Positions 7,428 through 16,000 are shown, numbered from the stretch's first letter. The stretch is 64,000 nucleotides of DNA from Desulforapulum sp034007745 (GCA_034007745.1 JAVEQI010000002.1:1-64000); one strand, 5' to 3'. Translations and numbers: made by a program. The notes: generated from the letters alone by a model not told the origin.

Positions 7428-8191
7428 TGACAAGTTTTTTAGAGGCTTCCAAGGTTAGCAAAACCTATCAGGACAACAAAAATCAGGATATTCCCGCTCT
7501 TTTAAATTTTACATTATCGGTAAAGGAACAGGAATTTATTACCATAATAGGGCCAAGTGGTTGTGGAAAATCATCTTTTTTGTTTCTTGCAGCCGGTCTG
7601 GAACCTCTTACTGGGGGAGTATTAAAGTTTAACGGCAGGTCTGTCACAGGCCCTGATCCTTTAAGTGCAATGGTGTTTCAGGAGTACCTTCTTTTTCCAT
7701 GGAAAACCGTGCAGGAAAATATTGAATTCGGCCCTGAACTGCGCCATGTCCCCAAGCAGGAAAGAAGAAAAACAGCCATTAAATTTATCAACATGGTCGG
7801 GCTTGGAGGATTTGAAGACGCATTTCCAAATGAGTTGAGTGGAGGAATGCAGCAGAGGGTCTCCATTGCCAGGGCCTTGGCAAACAGTCCTAAGTTGATC
7901 CTCATGGATGAACCCTTTGGCGCTTTGGATGCTTTGACCAGGGAAACACTTCAAATTGAACTGCTTAAAATATGGCAGCAGGCAAAATGCACCGTGCTGT
8001 TTGTCACCCATAGTATTTCCGAAGCAGTTTATCTGGCGGACAGGGTGGTTGTGGTCAGCAAACGTCCGGGCACGGTCAAGGAGATTGTTCCTATAGAGCT
8101 TGCCCGGCCAAGGGATAGGGAGATGTTTACCTCTCCCATGTTCATCGAATATGAAAGATATTTGAAGAATCTGATTTTAGAAGAAATATAG
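7427..8191 (+). CDS. ABC transporter ATP-binding protein (SsuB/TauB/NitT type)
   Basis: This 254-residue ATPase has all hallmarks of an importer ATP-binding subunit: Walker A GPSGCGKSS, Q-loop MVFQEYLLFPW, signature LSGGMQQRVSIARAL, Walker B LILMDEPFGALD and switch His in VTHSISEA. It resembles the nitrate/sulfonate/taurine family. Its ATG overlaps the stop codon of the double-cubane reductase by one base, and the permease and binding-protein genes follow. The substrate is not predictable from the ATPase. Confidence 0.9.
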   Translation: MTSFLEASKVSKTYQDNKNQDIPALLNFTLSVKEQEFITIIGPSGCGKSSFLFLAAGLEPLTGGVLKFNGRSVTGPDPLSAMVFQEYLLFPWKTVQENIEFGPELRHVPKQERRKTAIKFINMVGLGGFEDAFPNELSGGMQQRVSIARALANSPKLILMDEPFGALDALTRETLQIELLKIWQQAKCTVLFVTHSISEAVYLADRVVVVSKRPGTVKEIVPIELARPRDREMFTSPMFIEYERYLKNLILEEI

Positions 8192-8201
8192 GAGATGGTG
8201 T

Positions 8202-9029
8202 ATGGATAATTCAGCAAAGGGCTTTGTTCAGTCCATTATTCCCATAGATAAACCTGACCTGTTTATTTATTTTAAACCTCTGTATCTTAAAACCAAAAAG
8301 TTTCTGTCACCGGTAATGTGTCTGGTAATATGGGAATTAATCGTGAAAATGGGAATCATCAATCCGTTTTTCTGTCCGGCTCCCACCTCCATTGCTAAAG
8401 AGCTGTACGGACTTGTCTTTACCAATGAACTTTGGATAAATTTGTATGATAGTCTTTTCAGGGCAGTGTGCGGTTATTTTCTGGCTGCGCTATTTGGGGT
8501 TGGTGTCGGACTTATTGTAGTCTGGTCAAAGTTCATGGAGGATTTGATCGACCCCTTGATAGAGCTTGTTCGTCCTGTTTCAACCTTTGCCGTAATCCCG
8601 ATTTTTTTCATCTGGTTCGGCATAGGAGATGTCTCAAAGGTTTTGATCATTGCCAAGGCATGTTTCTTTCCCATTGTATTAAATACCATAGCTGGAATTA
8701 AAGGGGTTGATCCAAAATTAATTCAAGCTGCCCGCTCCCTTGGTGCCAAAGGATTTGCCCTGTGGACAAAGGTGCTTATTCCCTCTGCCCTTCCAATGAT
8801 TTCAACTGGTTTGCGTGTGGCTACATCCATGTCTGTGACAACCCTTGTAGGGGTTGAGATGCTCTCTGCCGATTCAGGAATAGGTTTTATGGTGATAGAT
8901 GCCCAGAGGGTATTTGCCACGGAAAAAATGTTTGCCGGCATTCTCGTTTTGTCTGCCCTTGGATTCTCCTTTGACAGGCTAGCAAGGCTTATGCAGAATC
9001 GTGTCTTATCGTGGCATAAAGGCATTTAA
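8202..9029 (+). CDS. ABC transporter permease (SsuC/TauC type)
   Basis: The 275-residue integral membrane protein has about six hydrophobic segments. The coupling-loop region AARSLGAKGFALWTKVLIPSALPMISTGLRVA is typical of nitrate/sulfonate/taurine-type permeases. It starts 10 bases after the ATPase stop with AGGAG upstream. The N-terminal 40 residues before the first helix are slightly longer than usual. Confidence 0.9.
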   Translation: MDNSAKGFVQSIIPIDKPDLFIYFKPLYLKTKKFLSPVMCLVIWELIVKMGIINPFFCPAPTSIAKELYGLVFTNELWINLYDSLFRAVCGYFLAALFGVGVGLIVVWSKFMEDLIDPLIELVRPVSTFAVIPIFFIWFGIGDVSKVLIIAKACFFPIVLNTIAGIKGVDPKLIQAARSLGAKGFALWTKVLIPSALPMISTGLRVATSMSVTTLVGVEMLSADSGIGFMVIDAQRVFATEKMFAGILVLSALGFSFDRLARLMQNRVLSWHKGI

Positions 9030-9141
9030 AGGCCAAATAGCAAGGGTAAACAGATGGGTTTATCCCTGAGTTTTATATTTTTTTGTAGAAGGCTTACCTT
9101 AGCCTTATCTTTAAATTTTATTTTAACTGAATGGAGGTTTA

Positions 9142-10119
9142 ATGAAGAGATTAATTGTTTTGTCGTTGGCTGTATTATTTTTGACCGGGGGTACAGGACT
9201 TCCCGTAAAGGCGGATGATTCTCCGCCGATCATCAGACTATCCTATGTCAGGGAGATTGATGAGCTGCCGTTTTATGTGGGACTTGAAAAAGGTTTTTTT
9301 GAAGAAGAAGGGGTAAAGGTTGAGCTTGTAAGGATCGGGGGGGCCACAAATATCATGGCGGCCGCCTTAAGAGGGGATATAGAGGGAGGCAACATTCCTC
9401 TGGCTGCGCTATTCCACGCATCCCTGAGGAACATTCCTTTAAAGCTTGTTTCATGGCTTGGAACATCCCATCCCGGAACAAAATGCGGCATTCATGTCAG
9501 CAAGGATTCCGATATCCAAACGATAAAAGATCTAAAGGGAAAACGTATTGCCCTTAGCGGTTCAATTACGTCAAAAACAATTTTATCGGAAGCACTTGAG
9601 CTTGAAGGGCTTACCATGAAGGATGTCAAGCCTATGCTTGGCATTGACCTGCAGGAACCAATGAAGCATGAGGCAATCCTGAAAAGCAGCCAGGTTCATG
9701 CCATTATCACCTGAGATCCTGTCGCGACCATGCTGGAAGAGCATGGTGTGAGCAGGCTTTTATCATCGTTCCATGATATTATTCCTAATTTTGTATTCAG
9801 CGGTGTATTTTTCAGTAATGCGTTTTTAGATGCCCATCCAGAACAGGTAAGGGCCTTTTTAAGGGGACTTGTCAAATCATTTGTTTTTATCCATGAGCAT
9901 GGGGCAGAGGCAATGGAGTTTATCCCTAAATACACAGGGGTTGAGCGCGATGTTGCCCTAGTATGTTCCACTCGAAATTTTAGTGTGACCGGCAGGGAGC
10001 CTGATGGGTTTATTGATCATCAAAGGGATTTGATGATTAAATTCGGCTTCCTAAGTAAAGCTGTCTCCCTGGACCCTGTTATTGATTACAGCTATCTGCC
10101 CCCAATAGGAGAAAAATAA
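9142..10119 (+). CDS. ABC substrate-binding protein (NMT1/SsuA-like) with in-frame UGA
   Basis: One continuous frame of 326 codons is interrupted only by TGA at 9712-9714 (codon 191). The product has a Sec-type signal peptide and the NMT1/SsuA-like fold (ELPFYVGLEKGFFEEEGVKVE near the N-terminus). Homology clearly continues after the UGA (DPVATMLEEHG..., FLDAHPEQVRAFLRGL), at the point where relatives read a W-D/E-P-type motif. Either the gene is a nonsense-mutated pseudogene (one base from TGG) or the UGA is decoded. A perfect 8-bp hairpin beginning 12 bases after it is in the place expected for a bacterial SECIS, and this organism does use selenocysteine. I lean slightly towards a nonsense mutation because selenocysteine normally replaces Cys. 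Confidence 0.75.
9727..9747 (+). promoter_or_regulatory. SECIS-like hairpin after in-frame UGA
   Basis: The arms ACCATGCT (9727-9734) and AGCATGGT (9740-9747) pair perfectly around the loop GGAAG. The loop starts 20 bases after the UGA and has G in its first two positions. From memory, that meets the published description of bacterial SECIS elements: loop 16-37 bases from the UGA, G within the first two loop bases. It lies in coding sequence (TMLEEHG), so chance is possible. Confidence 0.4.
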
Positions 10120-10123
10120 TTTT

Positions 10124-10708
10124 ATGTATCGCACAATCATTATTCTTTTTTTGTATCTTCTGGTACTCTCCCTGGCCGGATGTTCGGGCTTAACCGGCAA
10201 TAAAGGCCAAAGCTCCATGGACAAGAACTGCCGTTTTTTGGTTAACCCTGCAAATGGGTGGGATCCAGTGGAAACAGTTCCCCTGGGCTATAAAGACCTT
10301 CCTGGAATAGAGGAAGGTGAAAAGGTTTTAGAAATCCTTTCCAACCCTGATGGGTCAGGTATTATTTTGTTTGTGACCAGAAACATCCCAGTGCCCATGT
10401 ATGAATTCCAGAAAGATATTTATGATTTAATGGAGCAGCGGGAAAAAGAGTTTAAGACATATAAAACTATCAAGAAATATCGATGTATAAATTCATATAA
10501 AAATTATGGGGAAATATTCGGCATCGACAGCTATTATGAGTATTGGGTGTTTCAAGGTCCTCAGAAGAAGCTCAAGGGGATAAGGCAAGCCTATTTTGTT
10601 TCCAGGGATAACAACTCCATATGTTCGGTATCCAAGATTTTATACTCTAATCCTGAGGGTTATGACGAGAATCTTGTTGCATTCTCAGACATTACAATTT
10701 TGGAATAG
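10124..10708 (+). CDS. Predicted lipoprotein of unknown function
   Basis: This 194-residue protein begins with a lipoprotein signal peptide ending in the lipobox LAGC (Cys19), so it should be membrane-anchored outside the cytoplasm. The rest has no motif I recognise. It contains FLVNPANGWDPVETVPLGYKDLP early on and a lysine-rich central region. It starts five bases after the binding-protein stop and is probably the last gene of the reductase-ABC operon, which suggests an accessory role in substrate capture. No function is claimed. Confidence 0.7.
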   Translation: MYRTIIILFLYLLVLSLAGCSGLTGNKGQSSMDKNCRFLVNPANGWDPVETVPLGYKDLPGIEEGEKVLEILSNPDGSGIILFVTRNIPVPMYEFQKDIYDLMEQREKEFKTYKTIKKYRCINSYKNYGEIFGIDSYYEYWVFQGPQKKLKGIRQAYFVSRDNNSICSVSKILYSNPEGYDENLVAFSDITILE

Positions 10709-11149
10709 ACAACTCCATAACCCCGGAAACTGAATGGCACTAGGCTCACACTATTCCATCATACAGCATGATGTGTTTTTTTTCGTCAGAAAAACCACCC
10801 TATATTGTGGATTTTTTGCAGGCTGGAACGGTGTGAGCCACTGTCCGGATATTTTAGGGAGTCTTATTTTTTCATAATAGCCTTTAAATCATAAAACGCC
10901 CGTCTTGAAAAGGGATACTTGAATTATATGAGCCCAGTGCCAACTTTTTGACATCCCATAGTATTGATTGCATGGTTTGATGATTAAATAAATCCTAACA
11001 ATGTCCATTTTGGTATCAAAATAAGGCTGCTAAGAGGTGTTTTCAACAATTTTAAAACAATTTTTTTTTAGCATTGACTTTTATGATTTTGTTTGGGCTG
11101 TCTCCCTTTTCTCTTTTCTTTTCGTGACTCACGGAAATACATATAGAGT
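10709..11149. other. Intergenic region with an imperfect inverted repeat
   Basis: No gene is visible. A 16-bp imperfect inverted repeat (GGCTCACACTATTCCA at 10743-10758, TGGAACGGTGTGAGCC at 10824-10839, two mismatches) encloses about 65 bp. It could be a decayed miniature element or a long hairpin. The remainder is AT-rich, with short T runs near 11061-11072. Confidence 0.4.
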
Positions 11150-11704
11150 TTTTAAATAAACAATATCAAAATTATTGATATTATCGCTTTGACAAATAAA
11201 GTTTTTTTTTATAGCTATGTCCCGAAACTATTTGAGTGCTGGGTTTATCCTGCATTAGGAAAACAGGATACCAGAACTAACTTATTGCCAGGGCCTAGGA
11301 ACATGAAAATGCGGCCCGTTGTCTCCTGGTCAAGGAAAAGACGGATTATGTGGTCGATGAAAAATAGATCCATGCAGCGGTTGACACTCCCCTGGAAGAT
11401 GCCATGGAGGCCATGGGGGGCACCGGTGACACCTTGTCGGTATTGTTTTGGCTCTTATTGGTACGGGTATGTCCGTCATAAAAGTTGCTGCGCTTGCTGC
11501 AAAGGTGAATCGATGGGCGGGACATTATGCCCGTCCAACGCCGGCAACCCAGGTGATAGAGATCATTGAGCAGATACCCAGGGCCTTTTCCAGGGTTCTT
11601 CGGGAAGGTGAGATAGGAGATGACGATATATGGACAACGCCATTGCACAGGGTAGACACCAAATTTCCCCTGACATGACCGTATTAGCAATCAATATTAG
11701 GATA
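11150..11704 (+). pseudogene. Decayed, internally deleted copy of the yedE selenium operon
   Basis: Three pieces of the operon at 3.1-6.0 kb recur here in order. About 11158-11230 copies the palindrome, -35 box and leader of yedE. From about 11240 to 11618 it copies the 3' part of the kinase-fold gene at high identity. From 11630 it copies the start of the small fifth gene (MDNAIAQGRHQISPDMTVLAI). Everything between the yedE leader and the kinase 3' part (about 2.4 kb) is missing. The kinase remnant has a nonsense change (AAACAG to AAATAG near 11365) and a one-base deletion in GACACCCTTGTC. It ends directly at the ribosome site of the second double-cubane gene. Confidence 0.85.
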
Positions 11705-11715
11705 GGGAGAATAAA

Positions 11716-12996
11716 ATGAGTAATGAATATGTATCCATGTGGAAGGATCTGGGATTAGATATTGAAGCCCATAATTCCCTGCTCACTTTTTTGGGAGACG
11801 CTTATAAGGATATTTTTCTGACCCAGAAGGAAAGACCTGAAGGGATGGGATATTTTGACTTTGTCATGAGTGAAGTGCATGGCTTGAGAATAAAGGAACT
11901 GATGGATGAAAAGTTACAGGGCCGAAAAATTATAGGTTCCTACTGTGTGTTTGTACCAGAAGAAATTGCACTGGCTGCGAATGCAACACTGGTCGGACTC
12001 TGTTCCGGAGCGGATTTTGCCATGGAAGAGGTGGAAAGATATCTGCCAAGAAACACCTGCGCCCTGATTAAATCATCATTCGGGTTTAAACTTGGCAAGG
12101 TATGCCCCTATCTTGAGAGTGCAGACATGATTGTGGGAGAAAACACCTGTGACGGAAAGAAAAAGGCATATGAATCCCTTGGATCTCTGGTTGACAACCT
12201 CTACATCATGGATCTGCCTCAGATGAAATCAGATCAGGGGCGAGATCTTCTAAGAAACGAGTTTGATCGATTTAAAAATGCCGTTGAAGAACTCACCGGC
12301 GTTGCCATCACTGAGGATTCTCTTAAAGATGCTGTCAAAACTGTTAATGCCAAGCGCTCGGCCCTCCACCGCCTCTGTATGCTTCGAAAGGCTGATCCTG
12401 CTCCCATTTCAGGGTTGGATGCGCTTCTGGCAAATCAGGTTTTCTTTTATGACAATCCCGCTCGATTTACGGAATCGGTAAATAAGATCTGTGATGAACT
12501 GGAAAAAAGGATAGAAAAAAAGCAGGGCGTTGCACCGGAAAAAACACCAAGGATTCTAATATCCGGCTGTCCCATGGCTGTACCAAACTGGAAACTGCCT
12601 TGGATCATTGAAACATCAGGCGCTGTGATTGTAGGTGAAGAATCCTGCGTGGGAGAAAGGGGTGTCAGAAATCTTACCAGGGATTCGGGCACGACTGTGG
12701 ATGAACTGATGGATGCCATCACCGATAGGTATTTTAAGGTGGACTGTGCTATTTTTACACCCAATCAAGACCGGCTCGAACATATTGTGGAGATGACCAA
12801 AGCCTATAATGCTGATGGGGTAATCCATTACGGTCTTCAGTTTTGTCATCCATATATCATGGAGTCCATTCCGGTTGAAAAGGCCCTGGAAGAAAAGAAC
12901 ATCCCCTGCCTTCGCATTGAAACCGATTATGGAATGGAGGATGCTGGCCAGGTCAAGACAAGGGTTGAGGCTTTTATTGAACAGCTCAAAGATTAA
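11716..12996 (+). CDS. Double-cubane-cluster anaerobic reductase (HgdB family), paralogue 2
   Basis: This 426-residue protein is of the double-cubane cluster type within the 2-hydroxyacyl-CoA dehydratase family. Likely iron-sulfur ligands are in RNTCALIKSSFGFKLGKVCPYLE, VGENTCDGKKK, ISGCPMAVPNW, GEESCVGERG and LQFCHPYI. It has a longer N-terminus than the paralogue at 6270. Family members known from other anaerobes accept electrons from an ATP-hydrolysing activator and reduce small recalcitrant molecules; the physiological substrate is unknown. The activator gene follows at 13285. Start ATG 11716 has GGGAG six bases upstream. Confidence 0.85.
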   Translation: MSNEYVSMWKDLGLDIEAHNSLLTFLGDAYKDIFLTQKERPEGMGYFDFVMSEVHGLRIKELMDEKLQGRKIIGSYCVFVPEEIALAANATLVGLCSGADFAMEEVERYLPRNTCALIKSSFGFKLGKVCPYLESADMIVGENTCDGKKKAYESLGSLVDNLYIMDLPQMKSDQGRDLLRNEFDRFKNAVEELTGVAITEDSLKDAVKTVNAKRSALHRLCMLRKADPAPISGLDALLANQVFFYDNPARFTESVNKICDELEKRIEKKQGVAPEKTPRILISGCPMAVPNWKLPWIIETSGAVIVGEESCVGERGVRNLTRDSGTTVDELMDAITDRYFKVDCAIFTPNQDRLEHIVEMTKAYNADGVIHYGLQFCHPYIMESIPVEKALEEKNIPCLRIETDYGMEDAGQVKTRVEAFIEQLKD

Positions 12997-12999
12997 AAC

Positions 13000-13284
13000 C
13001 TAAAAGTTGCAACTTTTGCTCGATTATCAAGTTTTTAGACTCACTCCGATCCGGCAGCCGGAAAAGGGTGTTCCCCTTCTCTCATTCTCGCAGGCCGTCC
13101 GTGGGCTGCTCCGAGGGAAATGGCAACTCCTTGGACCTCGTGTCCACCGTTGCCATTTAACCCGTTCAGGGCAACCCCCGTTCCCGTCTGCCTACTGCTA
13201 TCGAGTCTCGTGATTTGTTGTGTCAGTTAGGAAAACTTTGATAATAGAGTTTTAGGTGAAATGCAGTACCAAGGATTAAGAACT
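13000..13284. other. Structured intergenic region between reductase and activator
   Basis: No gene is supported. The stretch 13118-13158 can fold into a hairpin with arms AAATGGCAAC (13118-13127) and GTTGCCATTT (13149-13158) and an inner GGAC/GTCC helix. A separate 16-bp palindrome, AAAAGTTGCAACTTTT, lies at 13002-13017. The central part looks more GC-rich than the flanks. Possibilities are a structured RNA tuning the activator, an mRNA-processing site or a decayed mobile repeat. Confidence 0.4.
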
Positions 13285-14043
13285 ATGAGATATGCTGGAA
13301 TTGATATCGGCTCAAGGACGATTGAGCTTGTTGTACTGAATGGCGGCCGGATAGTTGAAAGCCGCCAGACTGATACTGGATTTGATCCAATCACAGAGGC
13401 TAAAAAAATTATGAATGGGGTTGCCTATGACAAAATTATGGCAACCGGGTATGGTCGGAACTTGTTTGAGATTGTGTTTGACGATTCAAAGACAGTAACG
13501 GAAATTAAAGCCCATGCAAGAGGTGTCCGTGAATTTTCCCCGGATGCCAGAACCATACTGGATATCGGTGGACAGGACAGTAAGGCCATCGCTCTGAATG
13601 AAAAAGGACGTGTCCAAAAATTTGAAATGAATGACCGATGTGCAGCCGGAACCGGAAAGTTCATTGAAATCATGGCGAAAAATCTTGGATTCTCCATTGA
13701 CGGGTTTGGTCCTGCAGCCCTTGAGGCAAAAAATGATTTGAGTATCAACAGCATGTGCACAGTATTTGCTGAGTCCGAGGTGACATCGCTGATTGCAAAG
13801 GGGGCCGATCGAAAGGAAATTGCCCGGGGCCTTCATCTCAGCGTTGTCAAACGGGCAATTGGAATGATCAACAGAGTGTCGTCAAGTGGACCGATTGTTT
13901 TTTCCGGCGGCGTGGCAAAGAATCCCTGTATCCGGGAATTGATCTCTATAAACCTTGGCAGGGAGATCTTTGTCCATGAAAATCCACAGATGACCGGCGC
14001 TTTGGGTGCGGCTTTGATACTTGAAGAAGAAAACACCAATTAA
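13285..14043 (+). CDS. ATP-dependent activator of double-cubane reductases (HgdC/BadF family)
   Basis: The roughly 252-residue protein is an ASKHA-fold ATPase of the 2-hydroxyacyl-CoA dehydratase activator family. Phosphate-1 motif GIDIGSRTIELVV, phosphate-2 region DIGGQDSKAIAL and the adenosine region FSGGVAKNPCIREL are present. The two cysteines that bridge a [4Fe-4S] cluster between subunits of the homodimer are in NDRCAAGTGK and NSMCTVFAES. It delivers electrons at very low potential to the partner reductase on ATP hydrolysis. I start it at ATG 13285 (AAGGA at 13271-13275); an in-frame ATG at 13261 is an alternative. It is the only activator in the window, so it may serve both paralogues. 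Confidence 0.9.
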   Translation: MRYAGIDIGSRTIELVVLNGGRIVESRQTDTGFDPITEAKKIMNGVAYDKIMATGYGRNLFEIVFDDSKTVTEIKAHARGVREFSPDARTILDIGGQDSKAIALNEKGRVQKFEMNDRCAAGTGKFIEIMAKNLGFSIDGFGPAALEAKNDLSINSMCTVFAESEVTSLIAKGADRKEIARGLHLSVVKRAIGMINRVSSSGPIVFSGGVAKNPCIRELISINLGREIFVHENPQMTGALGAALILEEENTN

Positions 14044-14120
14044 CGAATCTATTGACCCCAAAACCCTTGAAGAGGCGATTCCTTGAGAGTCGCCTGGTGT
14101 TTGAATAAAAGAGCGTTAAA

Positions 14121-14597
14121 ATGATTAAATATATTAAATATCATCCTCAATTTGAAAAACAATGCGAGAAGCTTAAAAAATCAAACGACATGGCAAGTAA
14201 GGCTGTTGAAAACGCCTGGAGCATTATTTCGGCATTTAAAGAATCAAGAGAAGATTTCCACAGGATGGGAACGTTGACCCATTTTGGGGAATTGAGGCTG
14301 AAGGATGGCATAAAATACAAACTTGGCAGCGGCTACCGCCTTGTGCTCAGTGTAAGCAAGTATTGTCTTTTTGTTCTCTGCATTGGTACCCACGACCAGT
14401 GCGACCGATGGCTTGAAACGAATCGAGGAAAGGACGATTTCAGCTTTTCATGGCAAGAAAGAGTTATACAAAAAAAATCAGAAAAAAGAAAATCCCAAAA
14501 TCCAATAGACTATAATAGGCAATCAGACCTCTTCACTCCTATTGACGACAGAGTGCTAAGACAAATCTTTAAGGGAATTTGCAACTCCATAAGGTAA
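14121..14597 (+). CDS. RelE/ParE-like fold protein without visible antitoxin
   Basis: The 158-residue protein has an N-terminal region of about 95 residues resembling the RelE/ParE/HigB toxin fold (HPQFEKQCEKLKK..., ELRLKDGIKYKLGSGYRLVLSV, LFVLCIGTHDQCDRWL). A charged C-terminal extension follows that I do not recognise. No small partner gene lies directly upstream or downstream, so if it is a toxin its antitoxin is missing or elsewhere. Its stop overlaps the palindromic repeat at 14597. An orphan mRNA-interferase-like role is only a guess. Confidence 0.55.
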   Translation: MIKYIKYHPQFEKQCEKLKKSNDMASKAVENAWSIISAFKESREDFHRMGTLTHFGELRLKDGIKYKLGSGYRLVLSVSKYCLFVLCIGTHDQCDRWLETNRGKDDFSFSWQERVIQKKSEKRKSQNPIDYNRQSDLFTPIDDRVLRQIFKGICNSIR

Positions 14598-14629
14598 GGT
14601 AGAGACGCCCAATTTGGGCGTCTCTACCT
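14597..14629. terminator. Palindromic repeat, likely bidirectional terminator
   Basis: The 16-bp arms (AGGTAGAGACGCCCAA and TTGGGCGTCTCTACCT) are perfect complements around a single T. It lies between convergent genes and shares its AGACGCCCA core with the palindrome at 734-754. No T run follows on either strand, so termination would rely on the hairpin alone. Confidence 0.6.
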
Positions 14630-14661
14630 GGAAAGTAATATCATCCCCTAATTCCGGGCTA

Positions 14662-15957
14662 TCAAGTCATTCCAAAAATCATTCCCGAAATTGTCGCCAT
14701 GACGATGACCAACAACGAAAATACAACGGTTTTTTTAGTTCCTATTACGCTTCTGATTACAAGCATGTTCGGCAGCGATAGGGCAGGACCTGCAAGTAAA
14801 AGGGCAAGAGAAGGTCCCTTTCCCATTCCACTGCCCATAAGTCCCTGAACTATCGGTACCTCGGTAAGCGTTGCAAAATACATGAATGCACCCACAATTG
14901 ATGCGAAAAAATTGGCAAAAAAAGAATTGCCGCCAACGAGCGCTGCCACCCAACCATTCGGGATTATCCCTTCATTTCCAGGGCGGCCCAGCAAAAATCC
15001 AGCGATGAAAACACCCACAAGCAGAAGCGGCAGGATTTGCTTGGTAAAATCCCATGAGGCATAAACCCAGGAGGCGTTTTCTTCATCGGATGTTGATGCC
15101 GACCATGTAAGACCAATAAACCCTGCTGAAAATGCAATCATCGGAACGGTTGGCAGTATAAAGGCAAAAACGCCAGACACAACGGCAATAAGAGCAATTT
15201 TCCAGGCCCTGTGGCTATACCATAGAACCAGAATAATACCGAAGGCCAATGCTGAAATCGAAGTTATAATCCATTTTAAGGAGAAAATAGTCCACCACAC
15301 CCCCTGTTGAAGGTCCGGTTTCCCCCAGTTGGCAAAGACAAGAATTGAGATCATGAAGAAAAAATAGAGGATAGTCTGATGGATCGGCCTTGCTTCACCG
15401 CTCTCTTCAGGCAGATGAATATTAGCCGAGCGTTCAGCCTCGTCTTTTTTAAAAATCAATTCCATGAGAAAGCCAATGATGACAGAAAAAGACACTGCCC
15501 CGACAGCCCTTGCAATGCCGATTTCAGGTCCAAGAATTCGAGCGGTCAAAATAATAGAAAGCACGCTGATTGCGGGGCCTGAATATAAAAAGGCTATTGC
15601 CGGACCAAGCCCTGCTCCCCTCGCATAGATGCCTGCAAAAAGCGGGAGGATCGTGCACGAGCAAACCGCTAAAATGATTCCTGAAACCGATGCCACAAGA
15701 TAGGCAACCGTTTTTTTAGCCCCCGCTCCAAGATATTTCAGAACGGCGTTTTGAGAGACAAAAACCCCGATAGCCCCTGCAATGAAAAACGCAGGGACAA
15801 GGCAGAGCAGAACATGCTCTTGTGCGTACCATTTAACAAGCTCAAGACCTTCCATAAGGGCATTGTCAAAACGGTAAATCCCCACGGGCAGAAAAAATGC
15901 GGCAAAAAATATAACAACAATAATTCCAAGTGGTTTTAATTCATCCTTCCAGTTCAT
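14662..15957 (-). CDS. YraQ/ArsP-type permease (UPF0718)
   Basis: The 431-residue polytopic membrane protein belongs to the permease family that includes ArsP and YraQ. The characteristic SGIILAVCSCTILPLFAGIYARGAGLGPAIAFLYSGPAI segment near residues 93-131 contains the CSC motif. A second repeat half includes FATLTEVPIVQGLMGSGMGKGPSLALLLAGPALSLP. ArsP-type members export trivalent organoarsenicals; others are uncharacterised. It is the last gene of a minus-strand set with two thioredoxin-like proteins and CcdA, a partnership that suggests the permease needs a reduced thiol. The transported species is not known. Confidence 0.85.
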   Translation of the reverse strand: MNWKDELKPLGIIVVIFFAAFFLPVGIYRFDNALMEGLELVKWYAQEHVLLCLVPAFFIAGAIGVFVSQNAVLKYLGAGAKKTVAYLVASVSGIILAVCSCTILPLFAGIYARGAGLGPAIAFLYSGPAISVLSIILTARILGPEIGIARAVGAVSFSVIIGFLMELIFKKDEAERSANIHLPEESGEARPIHQTILYFFFMISILVFANWGKPDLQQGVWWTIFSLKWIITSISALAFGIILVLWYSHRAWKIALIAVVSGVFAFILPTVPMIAFSAGFIGLTWSASTSDEENASWVYASWDFTKQILPLLLVGVFIAGFLLGRPGNEGIIPNGWVAALVGGNSFFANFFASIVGAFMYFATLTEVPIVQGLMGSGMGKGPSLALLLAGPALSLPNMLVIRSVIGTKKTVVFSLLVIVMATISGMIFGMT

Positions 15958-16000
15958 CTTTTGTGCCTCCGGAATAAGGACAATGAGTCAGGGCCATTAA

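Noticed and set aside
11189..11569. Open frame of 126 codons in the relic region
   Set aside because: It reads the duplicated kinase-fold sequence in the wrong frame; the matching shadow frame exists in the live gene, so it is not a protein.
12996..13011. 16-bp match (inverted) to 19071-19086 near the ISNCY-type gene as an IS footprint
   Set aside because: A 16-bp match between two places is expected about once by chance in a window of this size, and the second site is coding.
13007..13213. 68-codon frame between reductase and activator
   Set aside because: No ribosome site, arginine/proline/leucine-rich composition without family resemblance, and it crosses a hairpin structure.
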